A stretch of DNA of 64,000 nt, taken from contig DWWT01000065.1 in the NCBI GenBank assembly GCA_019119575.1, positions 26,831 to 90,830 of the forward strand, written 5' to 3'. How positions within the stretch are numbered: position 1 is the stretch's first letter; each line of letters opens with the position of its first letter. Positions 50,769-58,955 of this stretch are shown here, piece after piece. The notes beneath the pieces were generated by a model. The model was not told where the DNA came from and ran no database searches. It saw only the letters and a program-made list of their open reading frames with translations. Made by a program: the position numbers and the translations under genes. Source of the DNA: Candidatus Enterocloster excrementipullorum (lineage in GTDB: Bacteria > Bacillota > Clostridia > Lachnospirales > Lachnospiraceae).

Positions 50769-52855
50769 GCGAGCGGGTGCGGGCCCAAGGAAGCCAGGCC
50801 TACGGAACCGTCCGCCTGGGAAAGGCGGAAGAAAAAAATACCCAGCCGGCAAGGGAAAATGCGGACAGGCCCATCACCGTCGGCTTTGTGGGAAATCCGA
50901 ATTGCGGAAAGACGACCCTGTTCAACGCGTTTACAGGCGCAAAGCTCAAGGTGGCCAACTGGCCCGGCGTCACGGTGGAGCGCGTGGAAGGGGAGACAAA
51001 TTACAAAGGAAGGCCGATCAAAGTCATAGACCTTCCAGGCATTTACAGCCTGACCTCCTATACCATTGAGGAAAAGGTCACCCGCAAATGCATCGAGGAC
51101 GGAGAGGTGGATGTGATTATCAACGTGGTGGACGCATCCTCCCTGGAGCGCAACCTCTATCTGACCATGCAGCTCATTGAGCTCAAGCGCCCGGTCATTC
51201 TGGCGCTCAACATGATGGATATCGTGGAGGAGAGGGGCATGGAGATTGACATGCACCGTCTGCCGGAGATGCTGGGAAATATCCCGGTGGTTCCGGTGTC
51301 CGCCAGGAAGCGGACCGGGCTTGACGTGCTGATGCACGCGGTGGTGCACCACTATGAAGAGGGCCCACAGGGCGTGGTGATTCATTACACCCCGGATGTG
51401 GAGGAGACCATCCGGTGGGTGGAGAAGGCTCTGTATGACGCGTACGGGGAGATGGACAATATGCGCTGGCATGCCATCAAGTTTATGGAGCATGACCAGG
51501 TGGTGATGATGGACCATCCGCTGAAAAATATGGACACCCTGATTCCGCGCAGCTTTGAGAAGCAGATTATCAATGAGAAATACGACTACATAGAGGAAAT
51601 CATCCGGGAGTGTCTGTTCAACAAAGAGGAAAAGTCCGCGGCCACAGACCGGGCCGATCAACTGCTCACGCATCCGGTGTGGGGGATTCCCATGTTTTTG
51701 GGAATTATGGCTCTGGTATTCTTCCTCACCTTTACGGTGGGAGATTTCCTTAAAGGGTATTTCCAGGCAGTTCTGGATATCCTGTCCCAGGGCGTTTTAA
51801 ACGGTATGACGGCGGCCCATGTGTCCCCGTGGCTGATTTCCCTGGTGGTGGACGGAATCATCGCGGGAGTGGGCGGAATCCTGACGTTCCTGCCGAATAT
51901 TTTCATCCTTTTTCTGGCGCTGGCCTTTTTGGAGGACAGCGGCTATATGGCCCGCGTGGCCTATGTGATGAATGAGACCATGGGCATGGTCGGACTCTCG
52001 GGAAAAGCCTTCCTTCCCATGCTTTTGGGCTTTGGCTGTACGGTTCCCGCGGTTATGGCGACCAGGGCGCTGGAGAGCGTGCGGGATCGGCGACGGACGA
52101 TTTCCATCATTCCCTTTATGTCCTGCTCGGCCAGGCTTCCGATTTATGTGCTCTTTGCGGAGATGTTTTTTCCTAAAAATGCCCTGTTGGCAGCCTATTC
52201 CCTCTATCTTCTGGGGCTTGTGGCGGGGATTGCCATGGCGTATATTGTCCACAAGGGCGGCAAGGATGAGGGAGACGGGGACGCGCTGCTCATCGAGCTC
52301 CCGGAGTACAAGACGCCCAATGCCCGAACCGTGGCAATTTATGTGTGGGACAAGGTGAAGGATTATCTGAGCAAGGCGGGAACCACGATTTTTACCGCTT
52401 CCGTGATTTTATGGTTTGTGATGAACCTGGGACCGGGCGGCTTTGTCCAGGATGTGTCCACAAGCTTCGGGGCACTGATCGGGCGGATGATTGCGCCTCT
52501 TCTGGCGCCTGCGGGCCTGGGGCTGTGGCAGGTGGCTGTGGCCCTGATTTCCGGCTTGTCCGCCAAGGAGGTGGTGGTGTCCAGCTTCAGCGTGCTCTAC
52601 GGCATCACAAATATCAATTCCCCGGCCGGAATGGGGGAGCTGTCCGCGAGCCTGGGCGCCGTGGGATTTGGGGCGGTGAATGCCTATGCCCTTATGGTGT
52701 TCTGCCTGCTCTATTCTCCCTGTATCGCGGCGGTTGCCACCATCAAGAAGGAGACGGGCTCCTGGCGGTGGACGCTGGGACTGGTTCTCTTCCAGATTGC
52801 GGTGGCCTGGGCAGCAGCCGTGGTGGTCTACCAGGTGGGAAGCCGGATTTTTTAG
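50765..52855 (+). CDS. feoB: Ferrous iron transporter FeoB
   Basis: 696 aa. N-terminal G domain (residues 35-195): G1 GNPNCGKTTLFNAF, G2 WPGVTVERVEG, G3 DLPGIYSL, G4 LNMMDIVEE, G5 VPVSARK. After a GDI-like helical linker come the transmembrane Gate motifs FGCTVPAVMATRALESVRDRR and SGLSAKEVVVSSFSVLYG, with about eight membrane segments. It is a GTP-driven Fe2+ importer in the cytoplasmic membrane, typical of anaerobes. A short N-terminal extension of 35 residues precedes the G domain. Confidence 0.96.
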   Translation: MSERVRAQGSQAYGTVRLGKAEEKNTQPARENADRPITVGFVGNPNCGKTTLFNAFTGAKLKVANWPGVTVERVEGETNYKGRPIKVIDLPGIYSLTSYTIEEKVTRKCIEDGEVDVIINVVDASSLERNLYLTMQLIELKRPVILALNMMDIVEERGMEIDMHRLPEMLGNIPVVPVSARKRTGLDVLMHAVVHHYEEGPQGVVIHYTPDVEETIRWVEKALYDAYGEMDNMRWHAIKFMEHDQVVMMDHPLKNMDTLIPRSFEKQIINEKYDYIEEIIRECLFNKEEKSAATDRADQLLTHPVWGIPMFLGIMALVFFLTFTVGDFLKGYFQAVLDILSQGVLNGMTAAHVSPWLISLVVDGIIAGVGGILTFLPNIFILFLALAFLEDSGYMARVAYVMNETMGMVGLSGKAFLPMLLGFGCTVPAVMATRALESVRDRRRTISIIPFMSCSARLPIYVLFAEMFFPKNALLAAYSLYLLGLVAGIAMAYIVHKGGKDEGDGDALLIELPEYKTPNARTVAIYVWDKVKDYLSKAGTTIFTASVILWFVMNLGPGGFVQDVSTSFGALIGRMIAPLLAPAGLGLWQVAVALISGLSAKEVVVSSFSVLYGITNINSPAGMGELSASLGAVGFGAVNAYALMVFCLLYSPCIAAVATIKKETGSWRWTLGLVLFQIAVAWAAAVVVYQVGSRIF

Positions 52856-52894
52856 GGTGAGTTTGCGAAACTTGAGATGCGGAAGATGTAAATA

Positions 52895-52931
52895 CAAGAG
52901 CCGGGAACATTCAAAGGGTTCCCGGCTCTTG
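52895..52931. terminator. Hairpin terminator between feoB and the PIN/AbrB locus
   Basis: A 14-bp perfect stem CAAGAGCCGGGAAC / GTTCCCGGCTCTTG with a 9-base loop. The T-run is poor on the plus side; it may act for both directions. Confidence 0.7.
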
Positions 52932-52957
52932 TCACACCAGACAGGAGGATGCGAAGA

Positions 52958-53277
52958 CTATTCTTCTATGCCCTCGCTTTCAAAAAATTGTGCGACAGTC
53001 ATGCATTTAAGATGGGCTGGTCTTTTGCATCGCGTATCAGTTTTTCCGCATGATCTACCGCGGGAATTAGCTCGTAAGACATTTCTGCAAGCAGAACTTC
53101 TGCGTCTGGAAGATACTTTGGCGCTTTCCGTCTGAGAATATCCCGCAGCTCCGCAATGTTGCGGTCACACAAGACGATTTCGTGATTATCTGCGATGTAG
53201 AGCAAAGCCTGAGACGGTTTGGAACGGGGAAAAATCAGTGCGGAAAACAGAATGTTTGTATCTACCAATATTCGCAT
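52958..53277 (-). pseudogene. PIN-domain toxin with internal deletion
   Basis: ATG at 53277 gives MRILVDTNILFSALIF, a PIN N-terminus with its first active-site Asp; CDRNIAELRDIL and LIRDAKDQPILNA follow, the latter with the second acidic cluster. Translation then hits TGA at 52999. The next frame immediately reads MTVAQFFESEGIEE and stops at 52958, which looks like the normal C-terminus. About 25-30 codons, including the third acidic motif (TGDKDF in relatives), are missing. The ribonuclease is probably inactive. The AbrB-type partner lies 1 base upstream. Confidence 0.78.
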
Positions 53278-53278
53278 G

Positions 53279-53536
53279 CTACTGCCCCTTTCCGTAACGC
53301 ACTTCGTCTACAAGTGCCTGAATATCCTCTTCGCTGGATACCCCCATCGCTTCGGCGGCTCCTGAAAAGGCTGTCTGCGCCTTTCGGATGGCCACAGCAG
53401 AGGCGTTGCTGACAACGATCTCCCCATTCTGCTTTTGAAGGAACAAGATTTTGTCACCGGATTTTAGACCAAGCAGCCGTCTGATTTCCACCGGTACCGT
53501 GATCTGACCGTTTGCAGAGATTTTCGCCAAGTTCAT
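53279..53536 (-). CDS. AbrB/MazE-type antitoxin (SpoVT-AbrB domain)
   Basis: 85 aa, ATG at 53536 after AAAGGGTG. The swapped-hairpin DNA-binding domain occupies residues 1-45 (LAKISANGQITVPVEIRRLLGLKSGDKILFL), followed by a helical tail (AIRKAQTAFSGAAEAMGVSSEEDIQALVDEVR) that would bind the PIN toxin. It is intact while its toxin is damaged, so it may persist as a DNA-binding orphan. Confidence 0.9.
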   Translation of the reverse strand: MNLAKISANGQITVPVEIRRLLGLKSGDKILFLQKQNGEIVVSNASAVAIRKAQTAFSGAAEAMGVSSEEDIQALVDEVRYGKGQ

Positions 53537-53589
53537 ATAAGTCACCCTTTCTATTCTTTAGAATTCAAGTTTTCTTTATCTCTGCTTTT

Positions 53590-53618
53590 ATTATATCCCA
53601 TGTACCGAAGAAAGTAAA
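53590..53618 (-). promoter_or_regulatory. Promoter of the AbrB/PIN operon
   Basis: On the minus strand, TTTACT (53618-53613), 17-base spacer and TATAAT (53595-53590), about 54 bases upstream of the antitoxin start. Confidence 0.65.
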
Positions 53619-53659
53619 CGCATGCAGCCAAAACATCGCCCATTTGTGTGGGGGAGAAA

Positions 53660-54586
53660 TCAGCATAGAGGCGTTTCATTGGAGGAGCCTAAAAGAATGG
53701 CGTCCTTTTCCCGGGAATACAGATAGACCTGATTGGAAAGACGGTCCTGACTGGGGACCTCGGTTTGATTGACACACTCCACGAGACGGCTCATCTCCTG
53801 ACAGGAGATGTCCTTCTCTGTGGGGAGCAGAAGAACTTCGTGGATGCTGGAGGGGAGAATCATCAGATCCCTCTCCACGCCCTCCGCGAAGTTTTTTAAT
53901 ACCTGGGGATAGAGGATGCATGCGGCGCCGTGGATGCCGCTGGAATTGGTGAGGACATAGAGGGGAGAGGAGAGAAGCGCATCGTCCTGCTTTCGCATGG
54001 GGCCGGGGCCGTCAGGCTCTATGCCGCCTAAGATGCAGGACATGTGGGTGATGACGGGCGGAAAGTGCCGGGGCGTGTTTTCCATGGCGAGAAGCCAGAG
54101 ATCGTTTTGAGAAATCCCCCAGGCGTCCAGATGGTCGTTGTAGATGGAGGCCGTCATAAGGCCGCTGTCGTCCTCCTTTAAGCAGAGGCAGAACACGATG
54201 GCGAGGTCCAGCCAGGGGATGTGGGGCATATTCTGTAGAAGGGACGCATTTGACTCCCGGTTGATAAGGCGGAGGAGGATGCGGGGCTTCATGGCCTCAA
54301 AGTCCAGCAGGTTCGTGCAGTCAAGCCCCGGGGCGGTCTCGTGATTGCGGTAGAGCTCCAAAATTTCTCCCAGAATGCGCTCCATGGGCCGGCCCCGCAG
54401 ATACTGCTCATAGCAGGTATTCAGATAGATGGCCGGGGCCACCGGGGAACCGGTTTTGGAAATGCAGAGGCCGTCCAGCACAAGGCCGTTGTTTTTGGGG
54501 ATTCTCCGCAGGCTCAGCTCGTAGCCGTCTCCCAGCGCCTGGGCCGCCCCCTCTTTTATCGTATTGAGAAATGTTTCGTATACCAA
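53660..54586 (-). CDS. DUF5688-family protein
   Basis: 308 aa. The TTG start at 54586 lies 8 bases from AAGGAGG; an ATG further upstream lacks a ribosome site. Pattern LYNAYEQYxxG-like IYLNTCYEQYLRGRPMERILGEILELYR, FEAMKPRILLRLINRESNASLL, PWLDLAIVFCLCL and VLTNSSGIHGAACILYPQVLKNFAEG..RDLMILPSSIHEVLLLP is that of DUF5688, a family abundant in Lachnospiraceae. No membrane segment or catalytic motif is evident. Function unknown. Confidence 0.82.
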   Translation of the reverse strand: MVYETFLNTIKEGAAQALGDGYELSLRRIPKNNGLVLDGLCISKTGSPVAPAIYLNTCYEQYLRGRPMERILGEILELYRNHETAPGLDCTNLLDFEAMKPRILLRLINRESNASLLQNMPHIPWLDLAIVFCLCLKEDDSGLMTASIYNDHLDAWGISQNDLWLLAMENTPRHFPPVITHMSCILGGIEPDGPGPMRKQDDALLSSPLYVLTNSSGIHGAACILYPQVLKNFAEGVERDLMILPSSIHEVLLLPTEKDISCQEMSRLVECVNQTEVPSQDRLSNQVYLYSREKDAILLGSSNETPLC

Positions 54587-54748
54587 ATGATATACCTCCT
54601 TTTGTAAATTTATGTAAACTGCATGGGCAGCTCCATAGCAAAGCACGTGTTTCGTTTTTAGGTTCTTGGTATCAGGGGAAATATCGGAACGCGAATCTCC
54701 TCAAGAAAGCATGAACGATAAATATAGACGTATTAAATAGATAGTTTT

Positions 54749-54777
54749 AGAGTAATCCATGGGAAGGGATTTGTCAA
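54749..54777 (-). promoter_or_regulatory. Promoter of the DUF5688 gene
   Basis: Minus strand TTGACA (54777-54772), 17-base spacer, TACTCT (54754-54749). The -35 is perfect and the -10 weak; the leader is about 155 bases. Confidence 0.6.
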
Positions 54778-54815
54778 GCGAAAAAACGTCCCGCCCAAAA
54801 GTAAAAAACAGCGTG

Positions 54816-54849
54816 AAAAACAGCGCCCCGCCAAAAAGCGGAGGCGCTG
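54816..54849 (-). terminator. Terminator of the esterase/transporter operon
   Basis: On the minus strand, CAGCGCC(T)CCGC pairs with GCGGGGCGCTG and is followed by TTTTTC. It lies about 56 bases after the esterase stop. Confidence 0.75.
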
Positions 54850-54904
54850 TCTGCAGATCGGGCGGGCAAACTGCCGGAACGCCGGAACGGTTCTGGCTCC
54901 GGCA

Positions 54905-56704
54905 TCAGCCTTTTACAGGCTGTCCCTCATAATACAGAACCTTTGTCTCGGGATCTTTGGAAAATTTTGTAAAATATTTCTCCCAAACCAGCATGCACTC
55001 GCTGGGCCAGGTGGCGTGGGCTTTGGTGTCGGTTTCCGTCAGATGCAGCAGGGGCACGCCCTCGGGGGTCTCAAATACGTAGTGGGTAATGAGCCCTTCT
55101 TTATAGCTGCAGCTTGTTCCGTTGTCCATGTAGGAGTAGTCGGCCCATTTTTTTGTGAGCCCATAGCGGCCGCACCAGTAGTCCACAAGCTCGCGGGCCT
55201 GGGTGAATCCGCCCTTAAAGGCCGAATCGCAGCAGCCCAGATTGGCCATGATGGGCACCAGGGATTCCTCCACTGGCGGACGCTGGGCCTCGCCCCGCTC
55301 CGCGGCCTCGATATCGATGTGCCTTGCGGAGAAGGGAGCCGCGGCGGCAAAATAATCCGGGCGGTAGGCGGCGCAGGCCCAGCTCATCATGCCGCCGGAG
55401 GACTGGCCGCTGGCGTAGATGCGGCTCGGGTCAGCCGGATAGCGGGAGAGGAGCCAGTCATACAGGAAATCAATAAAGCGCATATCCTCGGGCCGTTCCG
55501 GCTGGGGATAGCCGGTGTTCCACATGGCCCGGAAAATATTGTTGGTCTCCATGTCGCTGATGGCCCGGACTTCGTTGGGCTCGGAAGCCGTGGGCATGAT
55601 GAGCATAAAACCGTGGACATCCGCCGCATGGCTCCAGCCGATGCGGTCCGCGATCTCGTCTCCGCTGCCTCCCGCTCCGTGGAATACAAATACGGCGGGA
55701 ATTTTCTGATCCTTGGGCGCGGATTCCGGCACATATACGTACCACTCCCGGCGATACATATCCCGGCGGTCCGCGTAGTAGCCGCCCCATACGTCCGCGG
55801 AAAATTTTTGAAAGCCCCGGTCGTAGATATTTCCCGCACGGCGGAGCGCTCCGTTGTTGGTTCCGGGATAGCGGTAAATTCCGTCAAAGAGCTCCGTGAG
55901 AATGGCTTCGCTGTAGCAGCGGTTTACGCAGTCTGTCCAGGGAGCGCAGTCTGCGATGACCTTGGCGCACCAGTGCTCATCGATTGTCCCGCCCTCTTTG
56001 GGGAGCCATATGCGGCGGGAGCCGTCTGCCGTCTCCTCCGCCTGGCTGTGGTTCGCCCGGCGGTAGTAGTCGATTTCCCGAAGGGCATTCTCGGTATCCG
56101 CGGCGCGGCACAGCCAGACCGGCCACTGAACCTGGCTGTAAGTGACGCCCTCGGTGCGGGTGTATTCCGTCTCAAGAGCCTCCTGCTCCTCGCGGGACAT
56201 TCCGGTTGTCCCCAGAAGGGCTATGGCCGCGTAGGCCCTGGGGCTTTTCCGGCTGTGACGGCCGGCAGCGTCCGCGGCGTCCCCGTAGGCGGCGCAGTAA
56301 AAATTGGCCTGGAAGGAGCAGAACATGGGCCGCAGGGCCAGGTCATTATTCAAGGCATCCAGGTAATCCATGTCCGCCTGGTCATTTCTCCAGCCCTTTT
56401 CATCCCTCGCCTCCATCAGGACCAGATAGAGGCCGTACTGGTCGGAGAGGGCTTTCCAGCCGCTCTCCACCATAAAGCTCCAGGGATTCGTTCCGCCGGG
56501 CACGCCGACAAATACGGTGGGCTGGTTGTAAATAGAGCCCTCGGGAATATAAAATTTGGCGGAGCGGACCGTATCCTTGTCCACAACACAGTCAAACTGA
56601 TAATATCCGTGGAGAAACTGTCCGTAGTAATGCTTCCGGTTGATAAACGCCTCCCGGGCGGCGGGAAGCCTGCGGGCTTCCGGTTCCTGCAGATAGGATT
56701 TCAT
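54905..56704 (-). CDS. Two-domain alpha/beta-hydrolase (PHB-depolymerase/feruloyl-esterase-like)
   Basis: 599 aa, ATG at 56704 with GAGG 9 bases upstream. The C-terminal half (residues 300-560) is a PHB-depolymerase/LpqC-like esterase: PAVFVFHGAGGSGDEI, nucleophile Ser in IYASGQSSGGMMSW, and a late HATWPSE His. The N-terminal half seems to be a degenerate copy of the same fold: PTVFVGVPGGTNPWSFMVESGW, then YGLYLVLMEA, MDYLDALNNDL, and CAAYGDAADAAG where the nucleophile elbow should be, without Ser. No signal peptide, so intracellular. It follows an SLC13-like transporter gene; together they suggest uptake and hydrolysis of an esterified organic acid. Confidence 0.8.
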   Translation of the reverse strand: MKSYLQEPEARRLPAAREAFINRKHYYGQFLHGYYQFDCVVDKDTVRSAKFYIPEGSIYNQPTVFVGVPGGTNPWSFMVESGWKALSDQYGLYLVLMEARDEKGWRNDQADMDYLDALNNDLALRPMFCSFQANFYCAAYGDAADAAGRHSRKSPRAYAAIALLGTTGMSREEQEALETEYTRTEGVTYSQVQWPVWLCRAADTENALREIDYYRRANHSQAEETADGSRRIWLPKEGGTIDEHWCAKVIADCAPWTDCVNRCYSEAILTELFDGIYRYPGTNNGALRRAGNIYDRGFQKFSADVWGGYYADRRDMYRREWYVYVPESAPKDQKIPAVFVFHGAGGSGDEIADRIGWSHAADVHGFMLIMPTASEPNEVRAISDMETNNIFRAMWNTGYPQPERPEDMRFIDFLYDWLLSRYPADPSRIYASGQSSGGMMSWACAAYRPDYFAAAAPFSARHIDIEAAERGEAQRPPVEESLVPIMANLGCCDSAFKGGFTQARELVDYWCGRYGLTKKWADYSYMDNGTSCSYKEGLITHYVFETPEGVPLLHLTETDTKAHATWPSECMLVWEKYFTKFSKDPETKVLYYEGQPVKG

Positions 56705-56758
56705 AAATAAATACCTCTTTTCTTTCAATAATTGAACAAGCCGCGCTGCAAACACGCT

Positions 56759-57850
56759 CTAGGCCGGATATACCGGGAAGAAAATCTGCGCGGAGATTAC
56801 AAGCGTCACAGTGGCAATGAGAAGATAGGGCAGCGTATATTTCAGCAGCTTTCCGGGGGAATGCTGTCCGATGGCAAAGGCCAGGGCGCATTCTGCGGAA
56901 CCGCTGGGGAACGCGATCGCCATGATGGAGGCAATGTTGATGACCGCGACGATGCCCCGCGGGTCCATCCCCGAAACAGAGGCCAGGACGCCGGCGATCA
57001 TCCATACCATGTCCCCGGTCAGAGAGTTGACGGTTTCCTTGACCGTGAGGGCTTTTGTATAAATCAGAACCAGCACGCCCACGGCGGGAATTACGTACAT
57101 CAGGTTTCCGAGACGGCTGCCGAAGATGAATCCCAGGATTACAACGATGAATACGATGTTGATAATGGTTTCATCCCGTTTGGAAATCGCGTCGGCCACC
57201 TTTACTTCCTTTACATTGGAGGTATTGATGGCGTTTTTGGGTATCAGTTTCCAGGCAAACAGGGCATAGATGGTGAGCGCTGCCGCAGGGATGAAAGAAA
57301 CCTTGATAAAGTCGCCGGGAAGGAGCATCAGGTCGGGATTGTTGATGATTCCCTCATAGTAGGCATTGGCCGTGGCGGACATGGTGGCGCCCAGCCCTAC
57401 GGGGAATTTCAGGCTCCAGGCCGCCATGACGGAAAATGCGGCGAAAATCATCCGGGAGGCGCAGATCTCGTCATTGTCATCCAGAGAGACCAGGAACAGG
57501 GCGAGAATGGAGATGATGGCGGTGCGCCCCATGAGCTGTGCCAGGACGATGGTTACAAGGAAAAGAAAAACAATGAATGCAAGTCCGCTTTTCCCCTTGA
57601 TGCGCTCCATGCTGCGGCGGATGGTGCCGATCAGGCTGGTCTTTCCAAAGGCATAAGCGATAGTGAACATACAGGCGATCAGAATGGTCGTCCGGTTGGC
57701 TAGGCCGGAAAAGGCCTGGGGAATGTCAAAGATTCCCGTCAGGGCCAAAACGACGCAGCACGTCATAGTGGTCACGCCATAGGGAACCTTTTGGGTGAAA
57801 AACATGAGGATCATAAAGGCTAAAAGACCCAATACAATGTACATCTGCAT
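56759..57850 (-). CDS. SLC13/ArsB-NhaD-superfamily permease, apparently shortened
   Basis: 363 aa, ATG at 57850 with GAGGG upstream. The protein is very hydrophobic: VLGLLAFMILMFFTQKVPYG, ALTGIFDIPQAFSGLANRTTILIACMF, KFPVGLGATMSATANAYYEG and the C-terminal AFPSGSAECALAFAIG...LPYLLIATVTLVISAQIFFPVYP. SLC13-type carriers have about 430-470 residues. Between DMVWMIAGVLAS and VSGMDPRGIVAV a stretch of about 55-60 residues, which should include the second NTTT-like motif and two helices, appears to be missing, in frame. Likely substrate: di- or monocarboxylates with Na+; transport ability is doubtful. Confidence 0.75.
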   Translation of the reverse strand: MQMYIVLGLLAFMILMFFTQKVPYGVTTMTCCVVLALTGIFDIPQAFSGLANRTTILIACMFTIAYAFGKTSLIGTIRRSMERIKGKSGLAFIVFLFLVTIVLAQLMGRTAIISILALFLVSLDDNDEICASRMIFAAFSVMAAWSLKFPVGLGATMSATANAYYEGIINNPDLMLLPGDFIKVSFIPAAALTIYALFAWKLIPKNAINTSNVKEVKVADAISKRDETIINIVFIVVILGFIFGSRLGNLMYVIPAVGVLVLIYTKALTVKETVNSLTGDMVWMIAGVLASVSGMDPRGIVAVINIASIMAIAFPSGSAECALAFAIGQHSPGKLLKYTLPYLLIATVTLVISAQIFFPVYPA

Positions 57851-57888
57851 ACGGCAATCCCTCAACTTTCTTTTGTTTGATAGTTTTA

Positions 57889-57939
57889 AGTATAATGTAT
57901 GGAGATACCGTTGACAAACATAGAATAATTATGTTATTT
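57889..57939. promoter_or_regulatory. Divergent overlapping promoters of the transporter and LysR genes
   Basis: Minus strand: TTGTCA (57917-57912), 17-base spacer, TATACT (57894-57889). Plus strand: TTGACA (57911-57916), 17-base spacer, TTATTT (57934-57939). The two -35 boxes share five bases, and an ATAATTAT palindromic core (57924-57931) sits beside them as a candidate LysR site. One bound regulator could control both directions. Confidence 0.7.
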
Positions 57940-57965
57940 TTAAGAAAAAGTTATGGGGTGATGCA

Positions 57966-58955
57966 ATGGATTTGCGGGAAGAGCGATATATGGCGGCCCT
58001 GGCGGAGGAGGGCTCGATTACAAGGGCGGCAAAGTTTTTGGGACTTTCCCAGCCGGCGCTCTCCAAGTGGTTAAGCCAGCTGGAGGAAGCTGTGGGGCAG
58101 ACCCTGGTAATCCGCTCTCCCCAAGGGCTTGTCTTCACGCAGGCCGGACAGATTTATCTGGGGGGATGCAGAAAAAGCCTGGACGCGGCCCTTAAAATGC
58201 AGGAATCCTTAAAGGCATTGTCCTCGGACCGCGGCAGGACCATTATCCTGGGGGGAAGCCCAATCCGGGGAGCCCAGGCGTTTGCCAGGATTTACAGCCC
58301 GTTTCACATCAGGTATCCGCGGATCGATCTTCAATTTTTTAGTGCGGAGAATGTAAACTTAAAAAAGCGGCTTCTGGATGGGCAGATTACCATGTCGCTT
58401 TTGGGGGCCATGGAGACGAATCTTCCGGATTTGGAATATATGAAGTTCATGGACGAGGAACTTCTTCTGCTGCTCCCCAAAGGCCATCCCCTTTCCTATG
58501 CGTATGAGAGCCTTCCGCCCAATGAACCCTACCCGGTTATTGATTTGAGAAGCCTGAAGGACACCCCGATTTTGGTGAACAAGACCGAGACATCCTATGG
58601 GGGCATGCTTCTTGCCATGTACCGGGAGATGGGGCTTGAGGCGAACATTGTCTTTCGCTCCAATATTATCCCGCTGCTGTATGAGATGGTCTTAAACGGC
58701 GTGGGAGCGGCCCTTATTCCGGACTCGTATTACAATCCCAAGGACGGCATTTCCGCGTATTCTCTTTCGCCGCGGATCATCGTGTATCAGGGGATTGGGC
58801 TTCGCCGGGGATACGCCCTGCGGGAAGAGGAGGAGTATCTGATTCATTTGGTGATGAACAACTGGGGCTCCCCCTATTATATGCATGAATATGTAGACTA
58901 CTATATGGAGAAGAGAAAGCGGAGAATCGAGATGTATGAACACAGCGAAGTTTGA
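57966..58955 (+). CDS. LysR-family transcriptional regulator 1
   Basis: 329 aa, ATG at 57966 after GGGGTGAT. The winged HTH is complete (YMAALAEEGSITRAAKFLGLSQPALSKWLSQLEEAVGQTLVIRS) and the effector domain runs to the end with a charged tail (EKRKRRIEMYEHSEV). It is divergent from the transporter/esterase operon with overlapping promoters, the standard position of a LysR activator. It overlaps a second LysR gene by 20 bases. Confidence 0.92.
   Translation: MDLREERYMAALAEEGSITRAAKFLGLSQPALSKWLSQLEEAVGQTLVIRSPQGLVFTQAGQIYLGGCRKSLDAALKMQESLKALSSDRGRTIILGGSPIRGAQAFARIYSPFHIRYPRIDLQFFSAENVNLKKRLLDGQITMSLLGAMETNLPDLEYMKFMDEELLLLLPKGHPLSYAYESLPPNEPYPVIDLRSLKDTPILVNKTETSYGGMLLAMYREMGLEANIVFRSNIIPLLYEMVLNGVGAALIPDSYYNPKDGISAYSLSPRIIVYQGIGLRRGYALREEEEYLIHLVMNNWGSPYYMHEYVDYYMEKRKRRIEMYEHSEV

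Larger units (their letters stand above)
54587..54904. other. Intergenic region between two minus-strand genes
   Basis: 318 bases with no gene. It holds the terminator of the esterase gene (54816-54849) and the promoter of the DUF5688 gene (54749-54777); the rest is AT-rich leader. Confidence 0.6.

Noticed and set aside
55016..56710. 564-codon plus-strand frame opposite the esterase
   Set aside because: The hydrolase motifs on the minus strand are clear; the plus frame is an Ala/Gly/Val-rich shadow.
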